Shown here one piece after another: positions 8,837 through 17,855 of a stretch of DNA of 64,000 nucleotides (positions are counted from its first letter, which is position 1; every line of letters starts with the position of its first letter). Position numbers and translations under genes: made by a program. This stretch comes from Pedobacter kyonggii (GTDB lineage: Bacteria; Bacteroidota; Bacteroidia; Sphingobacteriales; Sphingobacteriaceae), in the NCBI RefSeq assembly GCF_004310665.1, contig NZ_SIXF01000031.1, positions 1 through 64,000 on the forward strand. The letters run 5' to 3'. The notes beneath the pieces were generated by a model. It worked only from the letters and a program-made list of their open reading frames with translations, was not told the DNA's origin and ran no database searches.

Positions 8837-9457
8837 TTATTTAAGACTTGCTATCTGTGCCTTATCGTAGGTTACCCAATCAATAATATCTTTTCTTAAT
8901 GGTTGCAAGGTTAATACCTTCTGAAAATCAACTATTGAGTTATTGAACAAAGCAATACAAGCTGCTTTTTCTTCCTTTTTCTTTGCTTTAAAAGACTTGA
9001 AAATTGCATAATCTTTGTAAGCTAAGCCACGGTTCTGAAACATCTGGGCATCTTCATCACCATTAATTTCAATGGCTTTTGTAAAATCTTTGAGAGATGC
9101 CAAATAAAAGTTCTCGCGCATGGTATTTAACGATTCTTTAGGATCGTTAGCGATTTTTAACCTTGCTATCCCACGGTAATAATATGCAGAAACTTCAGAC
9201 GGCTTGATGGTTAATAAACGGCTATAAGTAGCAATACATTTTTCGTATTCGCGGTTTTGAAAATAAGAATATCCAAGCATCTGGAGCACGGTTGCATTAT
9301 CAGGAGTTTTGGCATCAGCTTTTTCTAATTGTATCGCGGCAGTTTTAAAATCACCTTTCATCATAGCCTGCATGCTTCTTTCGTAATTGCTTTGTGCGAA
9401 ACTACTAGTTGATGTAAAAATAATTAATCCTAAAATCGCCTTCTTAAAATAGTTCAT
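8837..9457 (-). CDS. secreted TPR-repeat protein
   Basis: A 206-residue protein with a signal peptide ending SSFAQ at about residue 22, followed by tetratricopeptide repeats (MMKGDFKTAAIQLEKAD, LQMLGYSYFQNREYEKCIATY, SAYYYRGIARLK, MFQNRGLAYKDY). TPRs are protein-binding scaffolds; this one is likely periplasmic. It converges on the gpmI unit and diverges from lon. The partner is unknown. Confidence 0.75.
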   Translation of the reverse strand: MNYFKKAILGLIIFTSTSSFAQSNYERSMQAMMKGDFKTAAIQLEKADAKTPDNATVLQMLGYSYFQNREYEKCIATYSRLLTIKPSEVSAYYYRGIARLKIANDPKESLNTMRENFYLASLKDFTKAIEINGDEDAQMFQNRGLAYKDYAIFKSFKAKKKEEKAACIALFNNSIVDFQKVLTLQPLRKDIIDWVTYDKAQIASLK

Positions 9458-9774
9458 GTATGAGTAATAAGTTTAACAAATCTAACGCCTAACCAAATTT
9501 ATAGGAGAAATTTTTTGCAATATAATCCTATTCTGATAATTTAAAAGTTTTTAATTTTCTTTCATTCAAAACTGAATGTCCTAAACATTAGCTTAAACGC
9601 TAAAATATGGGTTATATGATATTGGCGAAAACATTTATATTACTCTGCCTTTTTAACATAAGATTAATATTATTTTCACTTTGGCACAAGAGTTGAATTT
9701 ATTAACTTAATACCAAAATTAAACAAAGTGAATACGATTAAACTGCCAGTTTGTCGTTAGCGGAAAATGTGATA
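9458..9774. other. intergenic region upstream of lon
   Basis: About 317 bases between the divergent TPR gene and lon. No small gene is apparent. A sigma-54-like element lies at 9682-9697. The rest is AT-rich with no strong hairpin. Confidence 0.5.
9682..9697 (+). promoter_or_regulatory. possible sigma-54-type -24/-12 element upstream of lon
   Basis: TGGCAC (9682-9687) is followed five bases later by TTGAA (9693-9697). The consensus is TGGCAC-N5-TTGCA, so the -12 GC is GA here. It lies about 80 bases upstream of the lon start. The match is imperfect. Confidence 0.35.
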
Positions 9775-12246
9775 ATGAGTAAACAAGATATATTTGATTT
9801 CCATACAGCAATGCCAATCATAAATGAGGATACCGAATTTTTTCCCTTAATGTCTCAACAAGACGAAGAGGAAATGAACAATGAGGAAACGCCCGAAACG
9901 TTGGCCATATTGCCTTTGCGAAACACAGTTTTATTTCCAGGAGTAGTTATTCCTATTACAGTTGGAAGAGATAAATCAATTAAGTTAATTAAGGAAGCTT
10001 ACAAAGGAAATAAGATCATTGGGGTTGTTTCTCAAAAAGACGTTTCCATTGAAGACCCTACGTTTGAGCAACTTAACACGGTTGGCACGGTTGCGAACAT
10101 CATTAAGTTGCTGCAGATGCCTGATGGAAATACCACTGTAATTATCCAGGGCAAACAACGTTTCAGCTTAATTGAAGAGGTGCAGAACGAACCTTATATT
10201 AAAGCAGTTGTTAAAAAATTCGAAGAACAAAAGCACAAAGCAGATAAAGAGTTTAAAACATTAATCGCTTCTATCCGCGAAATGTCTGCTCAGATCATCC
10301 AGCTTTCACCAAATATCCCAAGCGAAGCGAGCATTGCACTTAAAAACATCGAGAGCAATTCATTTTTGATCAATTTCATTTCATCAAATATGAATGCCGA
10401 AATGGCCGATAAGCAAAAAATCCTTGAAATGGATAAATTGCAGGAAAGAGCGCAAAAGGTAATGGAACTTTTAATGGTCGAATTGCAGATGCTGGAGCTG
10501 AGAAATCAGATCCAATCGAAAGTACGTACCGATTTAGATAAACAACAACGTGATTATTTTTTAAATCAACAGCTAAAAACCATTCAGGAAGAGTTGGGAG
10601 GCAGCTCTGCCGATTTAGAATTTGATGCTTTACAAGAAAAAGCTAAAAAGAAAAAATGGGCAAAAGCAGTTGCAGAACATTTTGATAAAGAGCTGGATAA
10701 ATTAGGCAGAATGAACCCTGCTGCGCCAGATTACTCTGTTCAGTTAAATTATTTGGAACTTCTTTTAGATTTACCCTGGAGCGAGTTTACGAAAGATAAT
10801 TTCGACCTAAAAAGAGCACAGCGTATCTTAGATAAAGATCACTTTGGTTTAGAAAAAGTTAAGCAGCGTATTATAGAATACTTAGCCGTTTTAAAATTAA
10901 AGCGTAATATGAAAGCGCCAATTTTATGTTTGGTTGGCCCTCCGGGAGTTGGTAAAACATCTTTAGGGAAATCGATTGCAAAAGCATTAGGCCGTAAGTA
11001 TGTACGTATGGCTTTAGGCGGTATCCGCGATGAAGCAGAAATCCGTGGCCACCGTAAAACTTACATAGGTGCAATGCCAGGTCGTATCATTTCGTCTATT
11101 AAAAAAGCGGGCGCAGATAATCCTGTTTTTGTTTTGGATGAGATTGATAAAGTAGGAACCGACCACCGAGGCGATCCATCATCAGCCTTGCTTGAAGTAT
11201 TAGATCCTGAACAAAACAGCGCCTTCTATGATCATTATGTAGAAATGGATTACGATTTATCCAACATCCTATTTATTGCAACAGCAAACTCTTTAAGCAC
11301 CATACAACCTGCGTTGTTAGATCGTATGGAAATTATTGAAGTAAACGGATATACGATTGAAGAGAAAATAGAAATCGCTAAAAAATACCTGCTGCCTAAA
11401 CAGAAAGAAAACCATGGTTTACAAACCAAGGATATTAACTTAAAAACTCCACTGATCGAAAAAGTAATTGAAGATTATACCAGAGAATCAGGTGTACGTG
11501 GTTTGGAGAAAAAAATAGGCTCTTTGGTACGTGGCGTGGCTACAAAAATTGCGATGGAAGAAACCTACGATCCAAATTTAAGCAATGATGATGTAGAGCG
11601 CATTTTAGGTGCCCCAATTTACGATAAAGACTTATACGAAGGCAATGAAGTGGCTGGAGTGGTAACAGGTTTAGCCTGGACAAGCGTAGGAGGCGATATT
11701 TTATTCATCGAATCGAGTTTAAGCCCAGGAAAAGGAAAATTAACCTTAACGGGTAACCTTGGCGATGTAATGAAAGAATCGGCGGTTATCGCGCTAGCAT
11801 ATTTACGCGCCCACGCAGCCGAATTTGATATAGACTACAGTTTATTTGACAACTGGGATGTTCACGTTCACGTGCCTGCAGGCGCTACGCCAAAAGACGG
11901 ACCTTCGGCTGGGGTAACGATGCTTACCGCCCTAACATCGGCATTTACACAACGTAAGGTAAAACAGCATTTAGCAATGACTGGTGAGATTACTTTACGC
12001 GGAAAAGTACTTCCGGTTGGTGGTATTAAAGAAAAGATCCTAGCAGCAAAAAGGGCAAACATTAAAGAAATTATCCTTTGCAAAAGCAACCGTAAGGATA
12101 TTTTAGAGATTAAAGAGAGTTACATCAAGGATTTAAAATTCCATTATGTAACCGAAATGAGTGAAGTAATTGAGTTGGCTTTAACCAAAAACAAGGTTAA
12201 AAAACCTTTAGATTTAAGCGTTAAAATTGCGCCGATTGTAAACTAA
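9775..12246 (+). CDS. lon: endopeptidase La (Lon protease)
   Basis: An ATP-dependent cytoplasmic protease that degrades misfolded and regulatory proteins. The order is an N-terminal Lon substrate-binding domain beginning at [16 protein letters not shown], a coiled middle, an AAA+ module with Walker [12 protein letters not shown] at about residue 388 and Walker [12 protein letters not shown], and a C-terminal protease domain with catalytic Ser in [10 protein letters not shown] (about 711) and Lys in GGIKEKIL (about 753). The frame allows a TTG start at 9751, but ATG 9775 (MSKQDIFDF) gives a normal Lon N-terminus and 823 residues. Confidence 0.96.
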   Translation: MSKQDIFDFHTAMPIINEDTEFFPLMSQQDEEEMNNEETPETLAILPLRNTVLFPGVVIPITVGRDKSIKLIKEAYKGNKIIGVVSQKDVSIEDPTFEQLNTVGTVANIIKLLQMPDGNTTVIIQGKQRFSLIEEVQNEPYIKAVVKKFEEQKHKADKEFKTLIASIREMSAQIIQLSPNIPSEASIALKNIESNSFLINFISSNMNAEMADKQKILEMDKLQERAQKVMELLMVELQMLELRNQIQSKVRTDLDKQQRDYFLNQQLKTIQEELGGSSADLEFDALQEKAKKKKWAKAVAEHFDKELDKLGRMNPAAPDYSVQLNYLELLLDLPWSEFTKDNFDLKRAQRILDKDHFGLEKVKQRIIEYLAVLKLKRNMKAPILCLVGPPGVGKTSLGKSIAKALGRKYVRMALGGIRDEAEIRGHRKTYIGAMPGRIISSIKKAGADNPVFVLDEIDKVGTDHRGDPSSALLEVLDPEQNSAFYDHYVEMDYDLSNILFIATANSLSTIQPALLDRMEIIEVNGYTIEEKIEIAKKYLLPKQKENHGLQTKDINLKTPLIEKVIEDYTRESGVRGLEKKIGSLVRGVATKIAMEETYDPNLSNDDVERILGAPIYDKDLYEGNEVAGVVTGLAWTSVGGDILFIESSLSPGKGKLTLTGNLGDVMKESAVIALAYLRAHAAEFDIDYSLFDNWDVHVHVPAGATPKDGPSAGVTMLTALTSAFTQRKVKQHLAMTGEITLRGKVLPVGGIKEKILAAKRANIKEIILCKSNRKDILEIKESYIKDLKFHYVTEMSEVIELALTKNKVKKPLDLSVKIAPIVN

Positions 12247-12301
12247 TTGCCAATTCTTTTAGATTAACAATCAAAAATCCAATTACAATAAATACTTTTA
12301 T

Positions 12302-12329
12302 AGCCTAGGTAAATTGCCTGGGCTTTTTT
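12302..12329 (+). terminator. terminator of lon, running into the next start codon
   Basis: AGCCTAGG (12302-12309) pairs with CCTGGGCT (12317-12324) with one G-U wobble, followed by six T. The A of the next gene's ATG (12330) comes directly after the T-run. Confidence 0.75.
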
Positions 12330-13280
12330 ATGAGATCATTTTTATTCACCATAGTTTTTTGTTTGGGTGTTTCAACCAGTTTTGCTCAATCTTTTAAAAC
12401 CGAATTCGGTTTTAAAACTGAAAACGATGCTTATTTGGCCACGTTAAACGATCGATATTATACCAACGGATTATTTATCTACTTCCGCCATGCCATCAAC
12501 ACCGAAAAACTATCAGATAGAATAGAGAAAAAGACCTATGAAATTTCTGCCGGACAGAAAATGTATACGCCTTATTGGGGCCAAGTTCCTAACAGAGAAG
12601 ACCAGGACAGGCCTTTTGCAGGTTATCTTTATGCTGGTGGTGCATATTCAGTTTTTTATAAAAATGAGAGCGTTTTAAAAACCAGTGTAGAATTGGGAAC
12701 GGTTGGTCCTAATTCGCTTGCTCAAACAGCACAACGTTTCCTACATAAAACCGTAGGTTTTTATACCCCTGCAGGGTGGGATTACCAGATTAAAAATGAA
12801 CTGGCCCTAAACCTCGCTACAAATTATAGCAAGTTACTTTTTAGGCCAGAAGATCCCATTGTGGATATCAGTGCCCATGGTTATGCCAACTTAGGAACAA
12901 CTTTTTCGGGTTTGGGTGCATCAGTGCTTTTTAGGGTCGGTAAACTAAATCAATTGTTCAACAGTGCTTATCACAACGCGGTGATCGGAAACTCGAAAAC
13001 AAAAAGCTTAAACAGTTCGGAATTTTTCTTTTATGTAAAACCACAGCTAAACTTTGTTGCCTACGATGCCACCATACAGGGAAGTCTTTTTAATGATAAC
13101 AGTCCATTAACTTTTGGTGTAAAACCGATTGTTTTTGAACAACAGTTTGGTGTAAATTATAGTTCAAAACGATTTACTGCCGATTTCAATATCATTTTTA
13201 AAACCAAAGAGGTTAAAAGTGTGGCTAAAGCACAGAATTATGGCGGTTTGAGTTTGTATTATAGGTTTGGAAAAAGTTAG
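12330..13280 (+). CDS. lipid A deacylase LpxR-family outer membrane protein (DUF2219)
   Basis: A 316-residue protein with a signal peptide (MRSFLFTIVFCLGVSTSFAQ). Features of the LpxR 3'-O-deacylase family are visible: TENDAY near the mature N-terminus (the Asn-Asp pair), DRYYTNGLF, DRPFAGYLYAGG, and LGTVGPNSLAQTAQRFLH, whose His fits the catalytic position. LpxR is a 12-stranded outer membrane barrel that removes an acyloxyacyl group from lipid A. Alternating hydrophobic strands and a final aromatic segment (LSLYYRFGKS) fit a barrel. The ATG directly abuts the lon terminator, leaving no room for its own leader. Confidence 0.8.
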   Translation: MRSFLFTIVFCLGVSTSFAQSFKTEFGFKTENDAYLATLNDRYYTNGLFIYFRHAINTEKLSDRIEKKTYEISAGQKMYTPYWGQVPNREDQDRPFAGYLYAGGAYSVFYKNESVLKTSVELGTVGPNSLAQTAQRFLHKTVGFYTPAGWDYQIKNELALNLATNYSKLLFRPEDPIVDISAHGYANLGTTFSGLGASVLFRVGKLNQLFNSAYHNAVIGNSKTKSLNSSEFFFYVKPQLNFVAYDATIQGSLFNDNSPLTFGVKPIVFEQQFGVNYSSKRFTADFNIIFKTKEVKSVAKAQNYGGLSLYYRFGKS

Positions 13281-13352
13281 GTAATTATTTAATCTGTTAA
13301 TTCTTGAACGCTGTAAAGTTGCAATGTTCATTTTTATAGTATTCCTTAAGTG

Positions 13353-13376
13353 GTGTCGGATATTCCTATCTGACAC
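13353..13376 (+). terminator. hairpin after the LpxR-family gene
   Basis: GTGTCGGA pairs with TCTGACAC across an eight-base loop, with one G-U wobble. There is no clean T-run after it, so terminator function is only likely. Confidence 0.4.
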
Positions 13377-13429
13377 TATTAATCTTTAAAATAAGGCATC
13401 TATATTTCTATTGTACATAACAAAAGAAT

Positions 13430-13945
13430 ATGAAAAAAGTAATCCTTTTTACCATTTTGCTGTTGGTAATAGCTGCTAGTATTTACAATTTGTATCCCGA
13501 ACAAAAACTTCCATCAAATACCGAAATCGATTATATCATTGTTAAAAAGTCAAATAGACAATTACTGGCTTATTCAAAGCAGAAATTGATTAAAACTTAT
13601 CAGATTTCCTTAGGCGATAGCCCAGTTGGACATAAGGAATTCGAAGGTGATGAGAAAACACCTGAGGGAGTTTACGTCGTCAATGCCAAAAATCCAAATA
13701 GTGGTTACCATAAAAACCTTGGAGTGTCTTATCCAAATAAAAAAGATATTGCAAAGGCAAAACTACTTAGTAAAGATCCAGGTGGTGATATTAAAATACA
13801 TGGGATCAGGAACAATTTAGGATTTATCGGTAAGTTTCAACGATTTTTCGATTGGACAAATGGCTGTATGGCACTAACTAATAACGAAGTAGACGAATTG
13901 TTTTATGCTGTAAATATTGGAACTAAAATAGAAATCAGGCCGTAG
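13430..13945 (+). CDS. L,D-transpeptidase family protein (YkuD domain)
   Basis: A 171-residue protein with an N-terminal membrane or signal segment (about residues 4-20). The YkuD catalytic signature is present: IKIHGIRN, then TNGCMALTN with the nucleophilic Cys. These enzymes crosslink peptidoglycan stem peptides 3-3 or attach proteins to the wall in the periplasm. The length is near the minimum for the family and there is no LysM or other binding domain. It converges on arfB with 3 bases between stop codons. Confidence 0.88.
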   Translation: MKKVILFTILLLVIAASIYNLYPEQKLPSNTEIDYIIVKKSNRQLLAYSKQKLIKTYQISLGDSPVGHKEFEGDEKTPEGVYVVNAKNPNSGYHKNLGVSYPNKKDIAKAKLLSKDPGGDIKIHGIRNNLGFIGKFQRFFDWTNGCMALTNNEVDELFYAVNIGTKIEIRP

Positions 13946-13948
13946 GCT

Positions 13949-14359
13949 TTAATCAATTGATGGTCTTTTGCGACTCTCCTTTTTATCGGCATTTACGGCC
14001 TTATTCTTTAATCTTTTTTGAATAACTGCTTTAGGGATTTTAGTTGCTTTTCGCTTTTTCTGAATGTGTAACAATCGCTTTAACAATTCAATCAACTTGG
14101 CAACTGTTTTCTCTTTGTTGAGTAGCTGGCTCCTATCCTCTTGCGAAACAATATGTAACAGTCCTTCAGCATCTAGTCGATTTTCCAGTTTTTCTTTTAA
14201 GCGTGTCTTTTCGTCTTCGTCTAAATAAAAAGCTGTTTCCAGGTCGAAAATTAATTCTACCTTACTCGAAACTTTATTTACATTTTGCCCACCCTTACCC
14301 CCACTTCTGGAAGTTTTGAAAGTAACAGACCGTAAAATTTCTTCTCTTGTAGGTAACAT
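13949..14359 (-). CDS. arfB: alternative ribosome-rescue factor ArfB (peptidyl-tRNA hydrolase)
   Basis: A 136-residue release-factor-like protein. The catalytic GGQ loop is in SGGKGGQNVNKVSSKVEL, and the C-terminal tail is Lys/Arg-rich, as needed to enter the empty mRNA channel of stalled ribosomes. ArfB hydrolyses peptidyl-tRNA on non-stop complexes in the cytoplasm. The size and domain order match ArfB rather than a full release factor. It stands alone, converging on the L,D-transpeptidase gene and diverging from cmk. Confidence 0.9.
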   Translation of the reverse strand: MLPTREEILRSVTFKTSRSGGKGGQNVNKVSSKVELIFDLETAFYLDEDEKTRLKEKLENRLDAEGLLHIVSQEDRSQLLNKEKTVAKLIELLKRLLHIQKKRKATKIPKAVIQKRLKNKAVNADKKESRKRPSID

Positions 14360-14482
14360 GCCGCTAAAGTAATAATTTGGAATTTAATAAAAAACACATT
14401 CAATAAATCAAAGCTTTAGCATTATCTTGTTTAGAGTTTATCTTTATATTCTCAAAAAATTCAGCATTCTGTTTCTATTTTT

Positions 14483-14490
14483 TACCTTTG
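14483..14490 (+). promoter_or_regulatory. -7 promoter motif TACCTTTG for cmk
   Basis: TACCTTTG lies 7 bases before the cmk ATG, the same motif and spacing as at pabB. A leaderless or near-leaderless mRNA is likely. Confidence 0.65.
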
Positions 14491-14497
14491 CGCTACA

Positions 14498-15178
14498 ATG
14501 AAGAAAAACCTGGTAATAGCAATAGATGGCTATTCATCTTGCGGAAAAAGTACTTTAGCAAAAGCACTGGCTAAAAAATTAGGTTTCATTTATGTAGACA
14601 GCGGAGCGATGTACCGTGCCGTTACATTATACTTCTTAAGAAATAACATCGATATTACTGATGATGCTAAAGTTGTTGATGCTTTACAGCATATCGAACT
14701 GAATTTCCACTCCCGTGATTACGAGTCCCATATTACCCTTAATGGTGAAGAGGTTTCTGATGAAATCCGCTTAATGCCGGTTTCTGAAAATGTAAGCGAG
14801 GTTTCGGCACATAAAATTGTGCGGCATGAAATGGTAAAGCAGCAGCAGCGCATGGGTAAATCGAAAAACATCGTCATGGATGGCCGTGATATTGGCACTA
14901 CCGTTTTCCCTGATGCCCCTGTGAAATTTTTTATGACGGCCGATCCGAAAATCAGGGCTGAACGTAGATTTAAGGAACTGGAGAGCAAAGGCAATAACGA
15001 AACTACTCTGGAAGAGGTTTTTGAAAACCTTGCCCATCGCGATTATGCCGATACCACCCGTAAGGAAAGTCCGTTGGTTAGGGCTGATGATGCCATTATT
15101 TTAGATAATACCGATCTTACACAGGAAGAACAATTAGATTTTGCATTGGAAAGAGTGCAACCGTTTTTGGTTCATTAG
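14498..15178 (+). CDS. cmk: cytidylate kinase
   Basis: A 226-residue P-loop kinase that phosphorylates CMP and dCMP with ATP. It shows the Walker A motif GYSSCGKSTLAKALAKKLG, the substrate-site block YVDSGAMYRAVTLYFL, and MDGRDIGTTVFPDA. The length is normal. In many bacteria cmk sits directly before rpsA; here rpsA starts about 5 kb downstream, after four envelope-type genes. The spacing to its promoter suggests a leaderless mRNA. Confidence 0.96.
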   Translation: MKKNLVIAIDGYSSCGKSTLAKALAKKLGFIYVDSGAMYRAVTLYFLRNNIDITDDAKVVDALQHIELNFHSRDYESHITLNGEEVSDEIRLMPVSENVSEVSAHKIVRHEMVKQQQRMGKSKNIVMDGRDIGTTVFPDAPVKFFMTADPKIRAERRFKELESKGNNETTLEEVFENLAHRDYADTTRKESPLVRADDAIILDNTDLTQEEQLDFALERVQPFLVH

Positions 15179-15236
15179 TCCATCGGTTCACTAGTCATTA
15201 GTCAATGGTTTAGTAGTTGATGGTAATGGCTTTATT

Positions 15237-15264
15237 CGTCAATTGCGAGGCACGAAGCAATCTT
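15237..15264. repeat. dispersed intergenic repeat (CGTCA-TTGCGAGG type)
   Basis: CGTCAATTGCGAGGCACGAA continues to GCAATCTT. It is related to the copies at 58811 and 58933 (CGTCATTGCGAGG, TGCCTCGCAATGACG). It lies in the 261-base gap after cmk, which otherwise holds only AGTCATTAGTCA-like low-complexity sequence. Confidence 0.55.
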
Positions 15265-15439
15265 AAAACGAAAGCTTGGTTAATTGCTAAACTGATTAAC
15301 TGGCTCCAGACCTTGAGCCATTAGACTATCAACCATGAACTATCCGACTATTACCCATAGACTTCGGACTCCCGACTTCCCTACCGTTTCCTGAGACAGA
15401 AAAAATTTTATATTTTTAGCACCCAACCCAAATGTTACT

Positions 15440-16270
15440 ATGAAATTAAAATCAATTTATCTTGCGGTATTATTTTTATCGCTTACTATCCTCAACGCAA
15501 ATGCCCAGAAAGGCTGGATCAATCTCTTTAATGGAAAAGATTTAAAAGATTGGAACATTAAAATCGCCAAACACGACTACAAAGAAAATTATGCCAATAC
15601 TTTTCGCGTAGAAAATGGAGTAATGAAGGTGAGTTATGATGGATACAAAGAATTTGACCAACAATACGGACATATTTTCTACAAAAAATCTTTTTCGGCC
15701 TATCTTTTAAAAGTAACCTACCGTTTTGTTGGCGATCAGGCTAAAGGTGGTGAAGGCTGGGCAACCAGAAATAGTGGCGCCATGCTACATTGTCAGGATC
15801 CGGCAACGATGTTGAAAGATCAGGATTTCCCGATTTCCGTTGAGGCTCAAATTCTGGGTGGGGATGGTCAACACGAACGCCATACCAGTAATGTATGCAC
15901 TCCTGGAACATTAATTGATTATAATGGAAAACTATTTACCGGACACTGCTTAGATTCAAAATCGAAAACCTATGCAGGCGACCAATGGGTAACGGCAGAG
16001 TTTTTAGTATTGGGCGATTCGGTTATCAAACACATTATAGCTGGTGAAGTAGTGTTAGAATATACTAAGCCTCAAATTGGTGGTGGCAATGTTTCTAATT
16101 TCGACCCGAAAGTTAAAATAGATGGAAAGGCTTTAACTTCTGGTTACATTTCATTACAGAGCGAAAGCCACCCGATAGAATTTAAAACCGTGCAACTTTA
16201 CGATTTGGAAGCATATATGAAAGATAAAGCAAAACTGGATAAGGTATTGGCTAAAATATTAAAAGATTAA
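15440..16270 (+). CDS. DUF1080 family protein (3-keto-disaccharide hydrolase domain)
   Basis: A 276-residue secreted protein. A signal peptide ends near NANAQ (about residue 22), followed by the diagnostic DUF1080 opening WINLFNGKDLKDW. The domain has a concanavalin-like jelly-roll fold, and members include 3-keto-glycoside hydrolases acting on glucosides in the periplasm. Further family-like parts are GWATRNSGAMLHCQ and SVEAQILGG. It stands alone with a 60-base gap to the TPM gene. The true substrate cannot be inferred. Confidence 0.85.
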   Translation: MKLKSIYLAVLFLSLTILNANAQKGWINLFNGKDLKDWNIKIAKHDYKENYANTFRVENGVMKVSYDGYKEFDQQYGHIFYKKSFSAYLLKVTYRFVGDQAKGGEGWATRNSGAMLHCQDPATMLKDQDFPISVEAQILGGDGQHERHTSNVCTPGTLIDYNGKLFTGHCLDSKSKTYAGDQWVTAEFLVLGDSVIKHIIAGEVVLEYTKPQIGGGNVSNFDPKVKIDGKALTSGYISLQSESHPIEFKTVQLYDLEAYMKDKAKLDKVLAKILKD

Positions 16271-16330
16271 ACCATATTGCTACCTAGTTGTTAGATCATG
16301 ATGTAAAAACCTAGTACCTAAATTTATACG

Positions 16331-17836
16331 ATGCTCAATACCCGGTTGTTTAAACCCATTGCCCTCCTATTCTTTCTTTTGGTTGCCAACATTACTTTTG
16401 GGCAAACTGCTTACAAAGTAAAAGATATACCAGACCCCAAAAACAATGGTGGAGGTTATGTAAGTGATCCTGACGGTATTTTGGAGAGCGGTGCGGTTTC
16501 GGATTTAAATAACACCATTGCCCAGTTTGAGCATGAAACCAATGTTCAGGTAGCAGTGGTGATTGTTAACGATTTCGATCATGATAAAGAAGATTTCCAT
16601 TTTGCATTTGAGCTTTTTAACACCTGGGGAATTGGTTCAAAAACCAGCAATAATGGCTTATTGCTATTTATTTCAAAAGATCGGCGAAAGTACCGGTTCA
16701 TTACCGGAACAGGAATTGAAGGTGTATTGCCAGATGTAAAGCTTAAACATATTGCCGAGCAAAACCTCTTACCTGCTTTCAGGCAAAATGATTTTAGTAC
16801 TGGGATAACGAATACCATTAATGCCATTGGTGTAATTATTTTAAACCCTGAACATAAATCAGAGCTCAATCAGTTTTTCACCCAACATGAAAGCAACAGT
16901 TCACTCGAAAACTTTTGGCTTCCTACGGGAATTATTCTACTGGTATTTTGGGGGGTGTTCAAAATTGTGAACAGGCAAGCCAAAAATCGTTTAAATCCAA
17001 AAGGCTTTGACAAGAACAAAAGTAGTTATGATGCTACTATAGCCAAAGGATGTGGGGTGGCTTTCTTTATTGTATTTGTTTCTATTTTTATTTTCGTTTT
17101 TACTGGTGCTTTTGAGCTGTTCGAAAAGATAAAATTAGCACATATCCCTTACATTCTTTTTACCATACTGGCCCTGTTGCTTTTCTTTCGTTACCTTTTC
17201 TATTTGTCGGCATTAAGAAAAGCACACCAGGACGACAAAAACTTCTTTGATGCCGTTGTGGCTTTCCACAAAAAGAACTGGTGGCTAGTTCTTTTCTCTC
17301 CGATAATTTTAATTGCAATTATACTCCACCTCATCAAGCGCGTTAAAACGATTGATCGTTTCAAGCCAGTTTTGGATAGTAAAAACAACCCGATGATCCG
17401 AGTAGATCGCGATATCAATATAGAAGGAAAACCATTTTTAACTGCAGGGCAACGTAAAGAGGAAGTTGTTTTAGCTTATGATTATGATATCTGGGAAAGC
17501 ACAGACCATAAAGAACATATTATTAAGGCATGGCCTGCGGAAAAATACAACAGTTATACCGAATGCCCCGAATGCGCTTTTAGGACATACAAACTGAATG
17601 AACGCGTTACAGTTAAACAAGCCACATATAGTCACGAAGGGCAAGCAAAGCTGATAAACGAATGTAGCTTTTGTAAAAAAACAGAATTTATAAAGTGGAT
17701 CACATTGGCCATGCTGGTTGAATCTAGTTCGTCATCAAGTTCCTCTTCATCGAGCAGTAGCTCATCTTCTTCATCATCAAGCAGTAGCTGGGGCGGTGGC
17801 AGTAGCAGCGGTGGTGGTAGTGGCGGAAGCTGGTAA
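16331..17836 (+). CDS. TPM-domain membrane protein with poly-Ser/Gly tail (YgcG-like)
   Basis: A 501-residue protein: signal peptide (to about residue 25), TPM domain (about 40-170; ESGAVSDLNNTIAQFEHETN and NNGLLLFISKDRRKYRFITG), then several hydrophobic segments (about 195-330), and a Cys-containing cytoplasmic or periplasmic part (YTECPECAF, NECSFCKK) that may bind zinc. It ends in 22 consecutive serines (17723-17788) and WGGGSSSGGGSGGSW. A Gly/Ser-rich end with a final Trp is common in YgcG-type proteins. It lies 20 bases before the signal-peptidase-like gene, so they are probably co-transcribed. The function of this family is poorly known. Confidence 0.8.
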   Translation: MLNTRLFKPIALLFFLLVANITFGQTAYKVKDIPDPKNNGGGYVSDPDGILESGAVSDLNNTIAQFEHETNVQVAVVIVNDFDHDKEDFHFAFELFNTWGIGSKTSNNGLLLFISKDRRKYRFITGTGIEGVLPDVKLKHIAEQNLLPAFRQNDFSTGITNTINAIGVIILNPEHKSELNQFFTQHESNSSLENFWLPTGIILLVFWGVFKIVNRQAKNRLNPKGFDKNKSSYDATIAKGCGVAFFIVFVSIFIFVFTGAFELFEKIKLAHIPYILFTILALLLFFRYLFYLSALRKAHQDDKNFFDAVVAFHKKNWWLVLFSPIILIAIILHLIKRVKTIDRFKPVLDSKNNPMIRVDRDINIEGKPFLTAGQRKEEVVLAYDYDIWESTDHKEHIIKAWPAEKYNSYTECPECAFRTYKLNERVTVKQATYSHEGQAKLINECSFCKKTEFIKWITLAMLVESSSSSSSSSSSSSSSSSSSSSSWGGGSSSGGGSGGSW

Positions 17837-17855
17837 TTGATTAAAAATATATAGT

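Noticed and set aside
9751-9774. TTG start for Lon.
   Set aside because: The ATG at 9775 is 8 codons downstream and gives a normal start; the extra residues look non-coding.
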